Below the pieces are notes generated by a model, which saw only the letters and a list, made by a program, of their open reading frames with translations, had not been told where the DNA came from and searched no databases. A DNA stretch of 64,000 bases from Streptomyces bottropensis ATCC 25435 (GTDB lineage Bacteria; Actinomycetota; Actinomycetes; Streptomycetales; Streptomycetaceae): assembly GCF_000383595.1 (NCBI RefSeq), contig NZ_KB911581.1:4496496-4560495 (forward strand). The letters run 5' to 3'. Below, piece after piece: positions 16,995 through 25,867 of this stretch. The position numbers and the translations under genes are program-made. How positions within the stretch are numbered: position 1 is the stretch's first letter; each line of letters opens with the position of its first letter.

Positions 16995-18044
16995 CTAGCC
17001 GACGTTGTTGCCCCACAGGGACTTGTCGTCCACGTTGTCCTTGGTCACCAGCGGCGCCGGCAGCTGGTCCTCCAGGCCGTTCGGGATCTCGATGATCGTG
17101 GAGTCGTGATCGGTGGCACCCGGCTTGAACTTCTTGCCCTCGGCCGCGGCCTCGGCGTAGTACAGCGCGTACTTGGCGTAGAGGTCGGCGGGCTGGGAGA
17201 CGGTGGCGTCGATCTGGCCCTTGCGGATGGCGTCGAACTCCTGCGGGATGCCGTCGTTGGAGATGATCGAGATGTGGCCCTTCTGCCCGGCCGGCTTCAG
17301 CAGGCCCTTCTGCTCCAGCAGCGCCAGGGTCGGCTGCAGGAAGACACCGCCGGCCTGCATGTAGATGCCGTTGAGGTCGGGGTGCTGGGCGAGCAGGCTC
17401 TGCAGCTTGGCGGAGGCCACGTCGCCCTTCCAGTCGGTGGGCAGCTCGAAGACCTTGATCTTGGGGAACTTCGTCTTCATGCACTCCGCGAACGCCTCGG
17501 AGCGGTCGCGGCCGTTGATGGAGTCCAGGGCGCCCTGCAGTTCGGCGACCTTGCCCTTGCCGCCGAGCTGCTCGCCGAGGAACTCGCAGGCCTTGGTGCC
17601 GTACGCCCGGTTGTCGGCGCGCACGACCATGTAGACGTCGCCCTTGTCGGGCCGGGTGTCGACGCTGACCACGGGGATCTTCTTCGACGCGAGGGTGTCG
17701 AGGGTGGAGGCGATGGCGCCGGTGTCCTGCGGGGCCATGACGACGGCCTTGGCGCCGGTGTTCTGGAACACCTGCACGTTGGCGACCAGCTTGGTGATGT
17801 CGTTCTGCGAGTTGCTGAGCGGCAGCGCGTTGATGTCCTCGGACTTGACGTCCTTCTTCAGGTACTCGGCGTAGGAGTTCCAGAAGTCCGAGTCGGAGCG
17901 CGGCAGGTCGATCCCGATGGCGGGCTTGTCGCCGCCCGAGCCGGCCGAGCCGGAGGAGCTGTCGCGGTTGCACGCGGTCAGGAGGGTGAGGGCCGCGAGG
18001 GCGCAGGCCGCTGCGGCGGTGGAGCGGGTGCGAGCGATCTTCAT
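16995..18044 (-). CDS. Sugar-binding lipoprotein of the presumed fucose importer
   Basis: This 349-residue Peripla_BP_4 protein has a lipoprotein signal peptide with lipobox LTAC (Cys near residue 26). A Ser/Gly linker follows, then IGIDLPRSDSDFWNSYAEYL, as in ribose/galactose-type binding proteins. The ATG has AAGGAG nine bases upstream. It is the first gene of the minus-strand importer operon. Its promoter region contains one of the three candidate operators (18177-18191). Confidence 0.93.
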   Translation of the reverse strand: MKIARTRSTAAAACALAALTLLTACNRDSSSGSAGSGGDKPAIGIDLPRSDSDFWNSYAEYLKKDVKSEDINALPLSNSQNDITKLVANVQVFQNTGAKAVVMAPQDTGAIASTLDTLASKKIPVVSVDTRPDKGDVYMVVRADNRAYGTKACEFLGEQLGGKGKVAELQGALDSINGRDRSEAFAECMKTKFPKIKVFELPTDWKGDVASAKLQSLLAQHPDLNGIYMQAGGVFLQPTLALLEQKGLLKPAGQKGHISIISNDGIPQEFDAIRKGQIDATVSQPADLYAKYALYYAEAAAEGKKFKPGATDHDSTIIEIPNGLEDQLPAPLVTKDNVDDKSLWGNNVG

Positions 18045-18176
18045 GGCCGGGTTCTCCTTAGCCAGGACGGGGAGGCCGCCCTCCGGTGCAGGCATGCGTG
18101 GACCGTCGGAGGGGAGGGTCGGGTGTCAACCGGTGAACGAGCAGCGGAGTTTGACCGGCCACGATGTGGTGGGGCG

Positions 18177-18191
18177 ATTCCTCCGATGTAT
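18177..18191. promoter_or_regulatory. Candidate regulator operator 1 (importer side)
   Basis: The 15-mer ATTCCTCCGATGTAT lies 133 bp upstream of the binding-protein start. It matches the other two sites at 13 of 15 (18408 site) and 11 of 15 (18350 site) positions. It fits the near-palindrome ATTCMTC-S-GAKGAAT, a typical size for a GntR/FadR dimer. Confidence 0.6.
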
Positions 18192-18349
18192 CTCGGACGA
18201 CGAGGACGTTACGACGGCATTGCCGGAGTTGACAAGAGGTCTCTCCCTCTGACTTCTGAGCGTGACCGGGGGGTGATGTGGCGGGTGTCACGGGGCCTAT
18301 GTCGTACATAACGGATCTGTTACCTGCGCGGCAGGTCCCCGTCGATCAA

Positions 18350-18364
18350 ATTCATCCGAGGAAT
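18350..18364. promoter_or_regulatory. Candidate regulator operator 2 (enzyme side)
   Basis: ATTCATCCGAGGAAT has 7-bp arms matching at six of seven positions around a central base. It lies about 90 bp before the first catabolic gene. Confidence 0.65.
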
Positions 18365-18407
18365 ACGTTGTCAGCGCGACGAAGTGCCCCTAAAGTCACG
18401 GTGCGCC

Positions 18408-18422
18408 ATTCCTCCGATGAAT
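18408..18422. promoter_or_regulatory. Candidate regulator operator 3 (enzyme side)
   Basis: ATTCCTCCGATGAAT is the best-conserved copy. It lies 31 bp before the GTG of the first catabolic gene, where binding would block transcription or early elongation. Its centre is 58 bp from that of operator 2. Confidence 0.65.
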
Positions 18423-18452
18423 GGTGGAACCCATGGCAAGGGAGCTGCCCCA

Positions 18453-19304
18453 GTGAAACTGCTACGCGTCGGCGCCCCGACAGAGGAGCGGCCCGCCGTC
18501 CGTACCGACGACGGCCGGCTGCTGGATCTGTCCTCCGTGGCCTGCGACATCGACGGCGCCTTCCTCGCCTCCGGTGGGGTCGACCGCGCCCGCGCCGCCG
18601 TCGAGGCGGGCGGACTCCCTGTGCTCGACACCGAGGGCCTGCGGATCGGCGCCCCTCTCGCCCGGCCCGGCAAGATCGTCTGCGTCGGACTGAACTACCG
18701 CGACCACGCCGCCGAGACCGGCGCCGCGATCCCGCCCCGCCCCGTCGTGTTCATGAAGGACCCGGGCACGGTCGTCGGCCCCTACGACGAGGTGCTCGTC
18801 CCGCGTGGCTCGGTGAAGACCGACTGGGAGGTCGAGCTGGGTGTCGTCATCGGACGCCGGGCCCGCTACCTGGAGGACCCCGAGGAGGCGGCCGACGTGA
18901 TCGCCGGATACGTGGTCAGCCACGACGTCTCCGAACGCGAGTTCCAGCTGGAACACTCCTCGCAATGGGACCTCGGCAAGTCCTGCGAGACCTTCAACCC
19001 GATGGGCCCCTGGCTGGTCACCGCCGACGAGGCCGGCGACCCGCAGGACCTCGGGCTGCGCCTGAGCGTCAACGGCGTCAAGCGCCAGGACGGCCATACC
19101 GGCGACATGATCTTCCCCGTCCACGAGATCGTGGCGTACCTCAGCCGGTACATGGTCCTGGAACCCGGCGACGTGATCAACACCGGTACGCCCGCGGGCG
19201 TCGCCCTCGGCCTGCCCGGCACCCCCTTCCTCCGCCCCGGTGACACCGTCGAGCTAGAGATCGACGGGCTCGGGAGCCAGCGCCAGACCTTCGGCCAAGC
19301 GTGA
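18453..19304 (+). CDS. FAH-family hydrolase, probably 2,4-diketo-3-deoxy-L-fuconate hydrolase
   Basis: The 283-residue protein belongs to the fumarylacetoacetate hydrolase family. It has the substrate-loop motif GLNYRDHAAETGAAIPPRPVVF, acidic metal ligands in WEVELGVVIG, and SHDVSEREFQ and NTGTPAGVALG downstream. In the non-phosphorylating L-fucose pathway this family splits the diketo acid to lactate and pyruvate. The GTG start is preceded by AAGGGAG at a good distance. It is first in a six-gene plus-strand operon. The exact substrate is inferred from the neighbours. Confidence 0.88.
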   Translation: MKLLRVGAPTEERPAVRTDDGRLLDLSSVACDIDGAFLASGGVDRARAAVEAGGLPVLDTEGLRIGAPLARPGKIVCVGLNYRDHAAETGAAIPPRPVVFMKDPGTVVGPYDEVLVPRGSVKTDWEVELGVVIGRRARYLEDPEEAADVIAGYVVSHDVSEREFQLEHSSQWDLGKSCETFNPMGPWLVTADEAGDPQDLGLRLSVNGVKRQDGHTGDMIFPVHEIVAYLSRYMVLEPGDVINTGTPAGVALGLPGTPFLRPGDTVELEIDGLGSQRQTFGQA

Positions 19305-19315
19305 AAGGCACCCCC

Positions 19316-20653
19316 GTGACTGCAACCCCCGCCCGGATCACCGCGGTCGACACCTACGACATCCGGTTCCCCACCTCGCGGGAGCTGGACGGCTCCGACG
19401 CCATGAACCCGGACCCCGACTACTCCGCCGCCTACGTCGTGCTGCGCACCGACGCCGCGGACGGCCTCGAAGGCCACGGCTTCACCTTCACCATCGGCCG
19501 CGGCAACGACGTCCAGGTCGCCGCCATCGGCGCCCTGCGGCCCCACCTGGTGGGCCGCTCCGTCGAGGAGCTGTGCGCCGACCCCGGCTCGGTCAACCGC
19601 GACCTGATCGGCGACAGCCAGCTGCGCTGGCTCGGCCCCGAGAAGGGCGTGATGCACATGGCCATCGGCGCCGTCGTCAACGCCGTGTGGGACCTGGCCG
19701 CCAAGCGCGCCGGACAACCCCTGTGGCGGCTGCTCGCCCACGCCGAGCCCGAATGGCTGGTCTCCCAGGTCGACTTCCGCTACATCGCCGACGCCCTCAC
19801 CCCCGAGGAGGCGCTGGACCTGCTGCGGCGGGGCCGTACGGGGCTCGCCGACCGCGAGAGCCTGCTGCTGGAGCGCGGCTACCCCGGCTACACCACCTCA
19901 CCGGGCTGGCTCGGCTACTCCGACGAGAAGCTGACCCGGCTGGCCAAGCAGGCCGTCGCCGACGGCTTCACCCAGATCAAGCTGAAGGTCGGCGCCGACC
20001 TCGACGACGACGTCCGCCGGATGCGCACCGCCCGCGCCGCCGTCGGCGACGGCATCCGCATCGCCATCGACGCCAACCAGCGCTGGAACATCGGCGAGGC
20101 CGTCGACTGGACCCGGGCCCTCGCCGCGTACGACCCGTACTGGATCGAGGAACCCACCAGCCCCGACGACATCCTCGGCCACGCCGCCGTCCGCCGCGGT
20201 GTCGCCCCCGTGAAGGTCGCCACCGGCGAACACGTCCAGAACCGCATCGTCTTCAAGCAGCTCCTCCAGGCCGACGCCCTCGACGTCCTGCAGATCGACG
20301 CGGCCCGCGTCGGCGGCGTCAACGAGAACCTGGCGATCCTGCTGCTCGCCGCTAAGTTCGGGGTCCCGGTCTGCCCGCACGCCGGCGGCGTGGGCCTGTG
20401 CGAACTGGTCCAGCACCTGTCGATGTTCGACTACCTGGCCCTGTCCGGCACCACCGACGACCGGGTCATCGAGTACGTCGACCATCTCCACGAGCACTTC
20501 ACGGCGCCCGTGGTGATGCGCGACGGCCACTACGTCGCCCCCCGGACCCCAGGATTCTCCGCCACCATGCACCCCGCCTCGCTCGCCGAATACCGTTACC
20601 CCGACGGCACGTTCTGGGCCGCCGACCTCGCTGGACGGGAGGACGTCGCATGA
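19316..20653 (+). CDS. L-fuconate dehydratase (enolase superfamily)
   Basis: The 445-residue protein matches the mandelate-racemase branch of the enolase superfamily and specifically L-fuconate dehydratase: it opens with ELDGSDAMNPDPDYSAAYVVL and GHGFTFTIGRGND. Catalytic residues are visible as the base in IKLKVG, the metal ligands in IAIDANQRW, WIEEPTSPDD and ATGEH, and the His in PHAGGVGLCE. It removes water from L-fuconate to give 2-keto-3-deoxy-L-fuconate. The GTG at 19316 follows AAAGG; a GTG at 19301 overlapping the previous stop is the alternative. Confidence 0.95.
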   Translation: MTATPARITAVDTYDIRFPTSRELDGSDAMNPDPDYSAAYVVLRTDAADGLEGHGFTFTIGRGNDVQVAAIGALRPHLVGRSVEELCADPGSVNRDLIGDSQLRWLGPEKGVMHMAIGAVVNAVWDLAAKRAGQPLWRLLAHAEPEWLVSQVDFRYIADALTPEEALDLLRRGRTGLADRESLLLERGYPGYTTSPGWLGYSDEKLTRLAKQAVADGFTQIKLKVGADLDDDVRRMRTARAAVGDGIRIAIDANQRWNIGEAVDWTRALAAYDPYWIEEPTSPDDILGHAAVRRGVAPVKVATGEHVQNRIVFKQLLQADALDVLQIDAARVGGVNENLAILLLAAKFGVPVCPHAGGVGLCELVQHLSMFDYLALSGTTDDRVIEYVDHLHEHFTAPVVMRDGHYVAPRTPGFSATMHPASLAEYRYPDGTFWAADLAGREDVA

Positions 20654-21459
20654 CCGGGCAGACAGGTGCACCGACCGGGCCGACAGAGGGACCCACCGGG
20701 CCGGGGGGCGAATTCGCGGGAATGAGGGCGATCGTCACCGGAGGCGCGTCCGGCATCGGGCTCGCCACGGCCCGGCTGCTGGCCGCCCGGGGCGCCGCGG
20801 TGGCCGTCCTCGACCTCGACCCCGCGGGGGCCTCGGACCCCCTGCTCGGACTGAAGGCCGACGTCACCGACGACACCTCCGTACGGGCCGCCGTCGCCGA
20901 CGCCGTCGAGCGGCTCGGCGGCCTGGACGTCCTCGTCAACAACGCGGGCATCGGCGCCATCGGCACCGTCGAGGACAACCCCGACGAACAGTGGCACCGC
21001 GTCCTGGACGTCAACGTCCTCGGCATCGTGCGCACCAGCCGTGCCGCCCTGCCCCACCTGCGGAAATCGTCCCACCCGGCCATCGTCAACACCTGCTCCA
21101 TCGGCGCCACCGCCGGACTGCCGCAGCGCGCCCTGTACTGCGCCAGCAAGGGCGCCGTGCTGTCGCTGACCCTCGCCATGGCCGCCGACCACGTCCGTGA
21201 GGGCGTCCGCGTCAACTGCGTCAACCCCGGCACGGCCGACACCCCCTGGGTCGGCAGGCTCCTCGACGCCGCCGACGACCCCGAGGCCGAGCGCGCCGCC
21301 CTCAACGCGCGCCAGCCCCTGGGCCGGCTGGTCACCGCCGACGAGGTCGCCGCCGCCATCGTGTACCTGGCGAGCCCCGCCGCGGCCTCCGTCACCGGCA
21401 CCGCACTCGCCGTCGACGGCGGCATGCAGGGCCTGCGGCTGCGCCCGGTGGGCTCGTGA
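20650..21459 (+). CDS. SDR dehydrogenase, probably 2-keto-3-deoxy-L-fuconate dehydrogenase
   Basis: This is a classical short-chain dehydrogenase of 269 residues. The cofactor motif is TGGASGIG, the structural motif NNAG, and the catalytic set is Ser (TCSIGATAG) with YxxxK (YCASK). The acidic VLDLDPAG after the second strand favours NAD. The ATG overlaps the stop of the dehydratase gene (ATGA) and has GGGAGG upstream. In the pathway it oxidises 2-keto-3-deoxy-L-fuconate to the diketo acid cleaved by the FAH-family enzyme. A 20-residue Gly/Pro/Thr-rich leader precedes the fold. Confidence 0.9.
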   Translation: MTGQTGAPTGPTEGPTGPGGEFAGMRAIVTGGASGIGLATARLLAARGAAVAVLDLDPAGASDPLLGLKADVTDDTSVRAAVADAVERLGGLDVLVNNAGIGAIGTVEDNPDEQWHRVLDVNVLGIVRTSRAALPHLRKSSHPAIVNTCSIGATAGLPQRALYCASKGAVLSLTLAMAADHVREGVRVNCVNPGTADTPWVGRLLDAADDPEAERAALNARQPLGRLVTADEVAAAIVYLASPAAASVTGTALAVDGGMQGLRLRPVGS

Positions 21460-22472
21460 GGACCAGGACCCTCGGCCGCACCGGAGTCCGGGTCACCGAG
21501 CTGGCGTACGGCGCCGCCGGCATCGGCAATCTCTTCCGCCCGGTGTCCGACGAGGAGGCCGCCGCCGCGGTCGACGCAGCCTGGGACGCCGGGATCCGCA
21601 CCTTCGACACGGCCCCCCACTACGGCCTCGGCCTCTCCGAACGCCGACTGGGCGCCGCCCTGCGCGAGCGCCCCCGGGACACCTACACCGTCTCCACCAA
21701 GGTCGGACGTCTGCTGGTGCCCGCAGAAGGCGACGGCGAGGCCGACGACCTGGCCGACGGCTTCGCCGTCCCCGCGACCCTGCGCCGTGTCTGGGACTTC
21801 AGCGCCGACGGCGTCCGCCGCTCGCTCGAAGCCAGCCTGGACCGCCTGGGCCTGGACCGGGTCGACATCGTCCTCCTCCACGACCCCGACGACCACGCCG
21901 ACCAGGCCCTCGACGAGGCCTACCCGGCCCTCGAACAGCTGCGCGCCGAAGGGGTCGTCGGAGCGATCGGCGTCGGCATGAACCAGACCGCCGTCCCGGC
22001 CCGCTTCCTGCGCGAGACCGACATCGACGTCGTCCTCCTCGCCGGCCGCTACACCCTCCTGGAACAGCAGGGCCTCGCCGAACTGCTCCCCGAGGCCGCC
22101 GCCCGCGGCCGGAGCGTCCTCATCGGCGGAGTCTTCAACTCCGGCCTGCTCACCCACCCCGCGCCGGGCGCCACCTACGACTACGCGCCCGCCCCGGAAC
22201 CCGTCCTCGCACGAGCCCTGCGCCTGAAGGAGGTCACCGAACGCCACGGGGTGCCGCTGCGCGCCGCCGCCCTCCGCTTTCCCCTCGGCCACCCGGCCGT
22301 CGCCGCCGTCCTCACCGGCGCCCGCTCACCGGACGAGGTCCGCGACACCGTGGAGCAGTCCCGCCTGCCCGTACCGGCCGCCCTCTGGGACGAGCTGCGC
22401 GCGGCGGGCCTCATCGCCCCGGAAGCCCCCGTGCCCGCCGTGGCGCCTGTCGACGAGAAGGAGCCCTCGTGA
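21456..22472 (+). CDS. Aldo-keto reductase, probably L-fucose (aldose) 1-dehydrogenase
   Basis: This 338-residue aldo-keto reductase has Asp and Tyr in FDTAPHYGLGLSER, Lys in VSTKVGR and the LLHDPDDH stretch. The closest type is D-threo-aldose 1-dehydrogenase, which oxidises L-fucose to its lactone. The GTG start overlaps the SDR stop (GTGA). It supplies the lactone for the amidohydrolase two genes downstream. Confidence 0.9.
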   Translation: MRTRTLGRTGVRVTELAYGAAGIGNLFRPVSDEEAAAAVDAAWDAGIRTFDTAPHYGLGLSERRLGAALRERPRDTYTVSTKVGRLLVPAEGDGEADDLADGFAVPATLRRVWDFSADGVRRSLEASLDRLGLDRVDIVLLHDPDDHADQALDEAYPALEQLRAEGVVGAIGVGMNQTAVPARFLRETDIDVVLLAGRYTLLEQQGLAELLPEAAARGRSVLIGGVFNSGLLTHPAPGATYDYAPAPEPVLARALRLKEVTERHGVPLRAAALRFPLGHPAVAAVLTGARSPDEVRDTVEQSRLPVPAALWDELRAAGLIAPEAPVPAVAPVDEKEPS

Positions 22473-22780
22473 GGGTCGCCCTGCACACCAAGGTCCGCGC
22501 CGACCGCGTCCAGGAGTACGAGGCGGCCCACCGCGAAGTCCCCGAGGAGCTGACCGCCGCCATCCGCGCCGCCGGGGTGAGCGCCTGGACGATCTGGCGC
22601 AGCGGCACCGACCTCTTCCACCTGCTGGAGGTCGAGGACTACCCGGCCATGATCGCCGAGCTGGAGAAACTCCCGGTCAACATCGCCTGGCAGGCCCGCA
22701 TGGCCGACCTCCTCGCCGTCACCCACGACTACTCGGCGGAGGGCTCCGACGCGGGACTGCCCGTGGTGTGGGAGCTGTGA
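22469..22780 (+). CDS. L-rhamnose/L-fucose mutarotase family protein
   Basis: This 103-residue protein of the RhaM/FucU-like ferredoxin-fold family has HTKVRADRVQEYEAAHREVP with the catalytic His region and SAWTIWRSGTDLFHLLEVEDY. It interconverts sugar anomers before oxidation. The GTG overlaps the aldo-keto reductase stop and has AAGGAG five bases upstream. Confidence 0.9.
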   Translation: MRVALHTKVRADRVQEYEAAHREVPEELTAAIRAAGVSAWTIWRSGTDLFHLLEVEDYPAMIAELEKLPVNIAWQARMADLLAVTHDYSAEGSDAGLPVVWEL

Positions 22781-23655
22781 CGCCGACCCGTACGGACGCC
22801 CCGCAGACCGGGATCGTCGACGCCCACCACCATGTCTGGGACCTCTCCGTCCGCGACCAGGACTGGATCACCGGCCCCGAACTCGCCCCGCTGCGCCGCG
22901 ACTTCACCCTCCGCGACCTGGAACCGGAGGCCCGCGCCGCCGGGGTCACCGCCACGGTGCTGGTGCAGACGGTCACCGTGCCCGAGGAGACCCCCGAGTT
23001 CCTGGCGCTGGCCGCCGGCAGCGACCTGGTCGCGGGGGTCGTCGGCTGGACCGACCTCACCGCTCCCGGGGTCGCCGCCGTCCTCGACGGGCTGCGCGAA
23101 GGTCCCGGCGGCGAGCACCTGGTGGGCATCCGCCATCAGGTGCAGGGCGAACCCGACCCCCGCTGGCTGCTCCGCCCGGACGTGCTGCGGGGCCTGGCCG
23201 CCGTCGCCGACGCGGGACTCGTCTACGACCTTCTGGTCAAGCCCCATCAGCTGCCGGCCGCGGTGGAGGCGGCGGCCCGCCTCCCGCACCTCACCTTCGT
23301 CCTCGATCACGCGGCGAAGCCGCCCGTGGCCACCGGCGAACTGGAGCCGTGGGCGGGCGAGATCAGGCGGCTGGCCGCCCTCCCCAACACCGTCTGCAAG
23401 CTCTCCGGGCTGGTCACGGAGGCGGACTGGACGACCTGGTCCGTGGCCGGACTCCGCCCGTACGCCGACACCGTGCTCGACGCCTTCGGCCCCCGCCGGC
23501 TGATGTTCGGCTCCGACTGGCCCGTCTGCGGGCTCGCCTGCGACTACCGCGAAGTCCTCGACACGGCCGAGGCGTTGCTGTCCGGCCTCGGCCCGGCAGA
23601 ACACCGGGAGGTCTTCGCGGGCACCGCCGTCCGCGTCTACGGCCTGCGGACCTGA
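22777..23655 (+). CDS. Amidohydrolase, probably L-fucono-lactone hydrolase
   Basis: The protein (about 292 residues) has the amidohydrolase_2 fold: metal motif DAHHHVWD at the N-terminus, GIRHQVQGEPD, LDHAAKPP and the terminal acid in FGSDWPVCG. This COG3618 family contains L-fucono-1,5-lactonase and L-rhamnono-lactonase. The GTG start overlaps the mutarotase stop. The 3' end overlaps the convergent cbiO gene by 19 bp. It completes the sequence fucose, fuconolactone, fuconate. Confidence 0.92.
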   Translation: MTPTRTDAPQTGIVDAHHHVWDLSVRDQDWITGPELAPLRRDFTLRDLEPEARAAGVTATVLVQTVTVPEETPEFLALAAGSDLVAGVVGWTDLTAPGVAAVLDGLREGPGGEHLVGIRHQVQGEPDPRWLLRPDVLRGLAAVADAGLVYDLLVKPHQLPAAVEAAARLPHLTFVLDHAAKPPVATGELEPWAGEIRRLAALPNTVCKLSGLVTEADWTTWSVAGLRPYADTVLDAFGPRRLMFGSDWPVCGLACDYREVLDTAEALLSGLGPAEHREVFAGTAVRVYGLRT

Positions 23656-24479
23656 GCCAGGGCCGCCAGCTCCTCGGGGGTGCGCGGCCGGGCCGCCTCA
23701 TCGGCCAACAGGCCCTGCTCGCGCAGCAGTTGAGCGACCGCGACACCCCAGGGGAGGCGTAGTCCGGCCTGCTGGAGGAGGTCGGTGCGGGCGAGCATCG
23801 TGGCCACCGGGCCCGTGCGCGCGCCGGACGGGGTGAGCAGGGCCGCGTCGTCGGCCCAGCGCAGGGCGAGGTCGACGTCGTGGGTGGCCATCACGACGGT
23901 GGTGCCGGACCGGCGCAGGTCGTCCAGGGTGGCGAGGAGCCGTTCCTGTCCGTCCGGGTCGAGCCCGGCCGTCGGCTCGTCGAGGATCAGGACCCGGGGC
24001 CGCATCGCGACCGCGCCGGCGATGGCGGTCCGCTTGCGCTGGCCGTAGGAGAGCAGATGGGTGGGCCGGTCGGCGAGCGCGGCGATGCCGAGCGCGCCGA
24101 GCGCCTCGTCGACCCGAACCCGCACCTGCGCGTCGGGCAGCCCGAGATTGAGCGGGCCGAACGACACGTCCTGGGCGACGGAGGCCGCGAACAGCTGGTC
24201 GTCCGGGTCCTGGACGACCAGCTGGACCGTGGTCCGCAGCCGGGTCAGACCCTTCCGGTCGTACGTCACCGGCCGTCCCCCGACCGCCAGTTCGCCCGTA
24301 CGGGGCCGCAGTCCGCCGCTGAGCAGCCGCATCAGCGTCGTCTTGCCGCTGCCGTTGCGGCCCAGCAGGGCGAGCGCGCGCCCCTCGCGCACGTCGAAGT
24401 CGAGTTCGCTGAGCACGGTCGGACCGTCCTCGTACGCGAACGACGCGCCCCGCAGGGCGACGAGCACGGGCCTGCTCAT
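23637..24479 (-). CDS. cbiO: Cobalt ECF importer ATPase CbiO
   Basis: The 280-residue ABC ATPase has Walker A GRNGSGKTT, Q-loop VVQDPDDQLF (the PDDQ form typical of ECF ATPases), signature LSYGQRKRTAIAGAVAM, Walker B VLILDEPTAGLD and switch ATHD. It energises cobalt uptake with CbiMNQ. A normal AAGGAG ribosome site precedes the ATG. It is separated from cbiQ by an inserted TnpB element, so it may now be expressed from a different promoter than the rest of its operon. Confidence 0.93.
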   Translation of the reverse strand: MSRPVLVALRGASFAYEDGPTVLSELDFDVREGRALALLGRNGSGKTTLMRLLSGGLRPRTGELAVGGRPVTYDRKGLTRLRTTVQLVVQDPDDQLFAASVAQDVSFGPLNLGLPDAQVRVRVDEALGALGIAALADRPTHLLSYGQRKRTAIAGAVAMRPRVLILDEPTAGLDPDGQERLLATLDDLRRSGTTVVMATHDVDLALRWADDAALLTPSGARTGPVATMLARTDLLQQAGLRLPWGVAVAQLLREQGLLADEAARPRTPEELAALAQVRRP

Positions 24480-24496
24480 CGGTGGTCTCCTTCGTG

Positions 24497-25867
24497 GATG
24501 CCCCGGCCTTCAGGACGGGGAGGAAACGAAGCCCCTGCGGAGCGGGGCAGGGAGAGCCGGTTCGCCGCCAGGGCGGACCGGCGTGCACCGGTCACCGGCC
24601 GACACCCGCCGCTCACACGGAACCTGATACGGTGTGAGGTGTGACGCGGCAGGTCAAGCGGGCTTTCAAGTACCGCTTCCACCCCACGGACGAGCAGGTA
24701 GCCGAGCTGTCGCGCACGTTCGGCTGTGTTCGTCTCGTCTACAACAAGGCGCTGGAGGACCGCACCCGGGCCTGGTACGGCGAGCAGCGCCGGATCTCCT
24801 ACGTGCAGTCGTCGGCCGCGCTGACGCAGTGGAAGAAGACCGAGGAACTCGCCTTCCTGACGGAGGTGTCCTCCGTCCCGCTCCAGCAGGCGCTGCGCCA
24901 TCTCCAGACGGCGTTCGGGCACTTCTTCGCCAAGCGTGCCAAGTACCCCCGGTACAAGAGCCGGAAGAAGTCCCGGTCGTCGGCCGAGTACACCCGCAGC
25001 GCCTTCACGTGGCGCGACGGGCAGCTGACTCTGGCCAAGATGGCCGAGCCGCTGGACATCCGCTGGTCCCGTCCCCTCCCGCAGGGCGCAGAGCCGACCA
25101 CGGCGACCGTGTCCCGTGATGCTGCGGGCCGCTGGTTCGTGTCCCTGCTCGTCGAGGACACCATCACTCGCGCGCCCGCCACGACCGCTGCCGTCGGCCT
25201 GGACGCCGGGATCACCTCTCTGGTGACTCTGTCCACCGGAGAGAAGATCGCCAATCCCCGGCACGAGCGCCGTGACCGCGCACGCCTCGCCCGCGCCCAG
25301 CGGGAGCTGTCGCGGAAGGCGAAGGGCTCCAACAACCGGGCCAAGGCCCGCGTGAAGGTCGCCCGGGTGCACGCGCGGATCGCCGACCGGCGCCGGGACT
25401 TCCTGCACAAGCTGTCGACTCGACTCGTCCGTGAGAACCAAACGGTCGTGATCGAGGACCTCACCGTCCGCAACCTGCTGAAGAACGGCAGGCTCGCGCG
25501 CGCCATCTCGGATGCGGCCTGGACGGACCTGCGCATGATGCTGGAGTACAAGTGCGCCTGGTACGGGCGCGAACTCGTCGTGATCGACCGCTGGTTCCCC
25601 AGCTCCAAGCTGTGCGGAACCTGCGGCACGGTCGCGACGAAGATGCCGCTGAACGTCCGCGAGTGGACGTGTGACTGCGGCGCGGTGCACGACCGCGACG
25701 TGAATGCGGCACGCAACATCCTGGCCGCCGGGCTGGCGGCGTCTGCCTGTGGAGACGGTGTAAGACCTCAACGGGAGTCCTCCCGGACGGGGCGGTCGTC
25801 GGTGAAGCAGGAAGCCCAGCGGGCGACCGCTGGAATCCCCCGCCTTCAGGCGGGGGAGGAAGTCAAG
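24497..25867 (+). mobile_element. IS200/IS605-type element carrying only tnpB
   Basis: The ends are marked by related hairpins with the same CCTTCAGG apex: left end 24501-24520 (CCCCGGCC, TTCA loop, one mismatch), right end 25836-25857 (9-bp perfect stem TCCCCCGCC with TTCA loop). Both are followed by AGGAA. No tnpA is present, so mobility would need a transposase in trans. It sits between cbiQ and cbiO in the opposite orientation. Exact end bases are uncertain by several nucleotides. Confidence 0.8.

Noticed and set aside
14197..17973. A single open minus-strand frame of over 1,200 codons through the sugar importer genes.
   Set aside because: It joins the permease frame to the antiframe of the ATPase and binding-protein genes. 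Only 14197-15237 has membrane-protein sequence; the rest is Arg/Pro-rich shadow translation.
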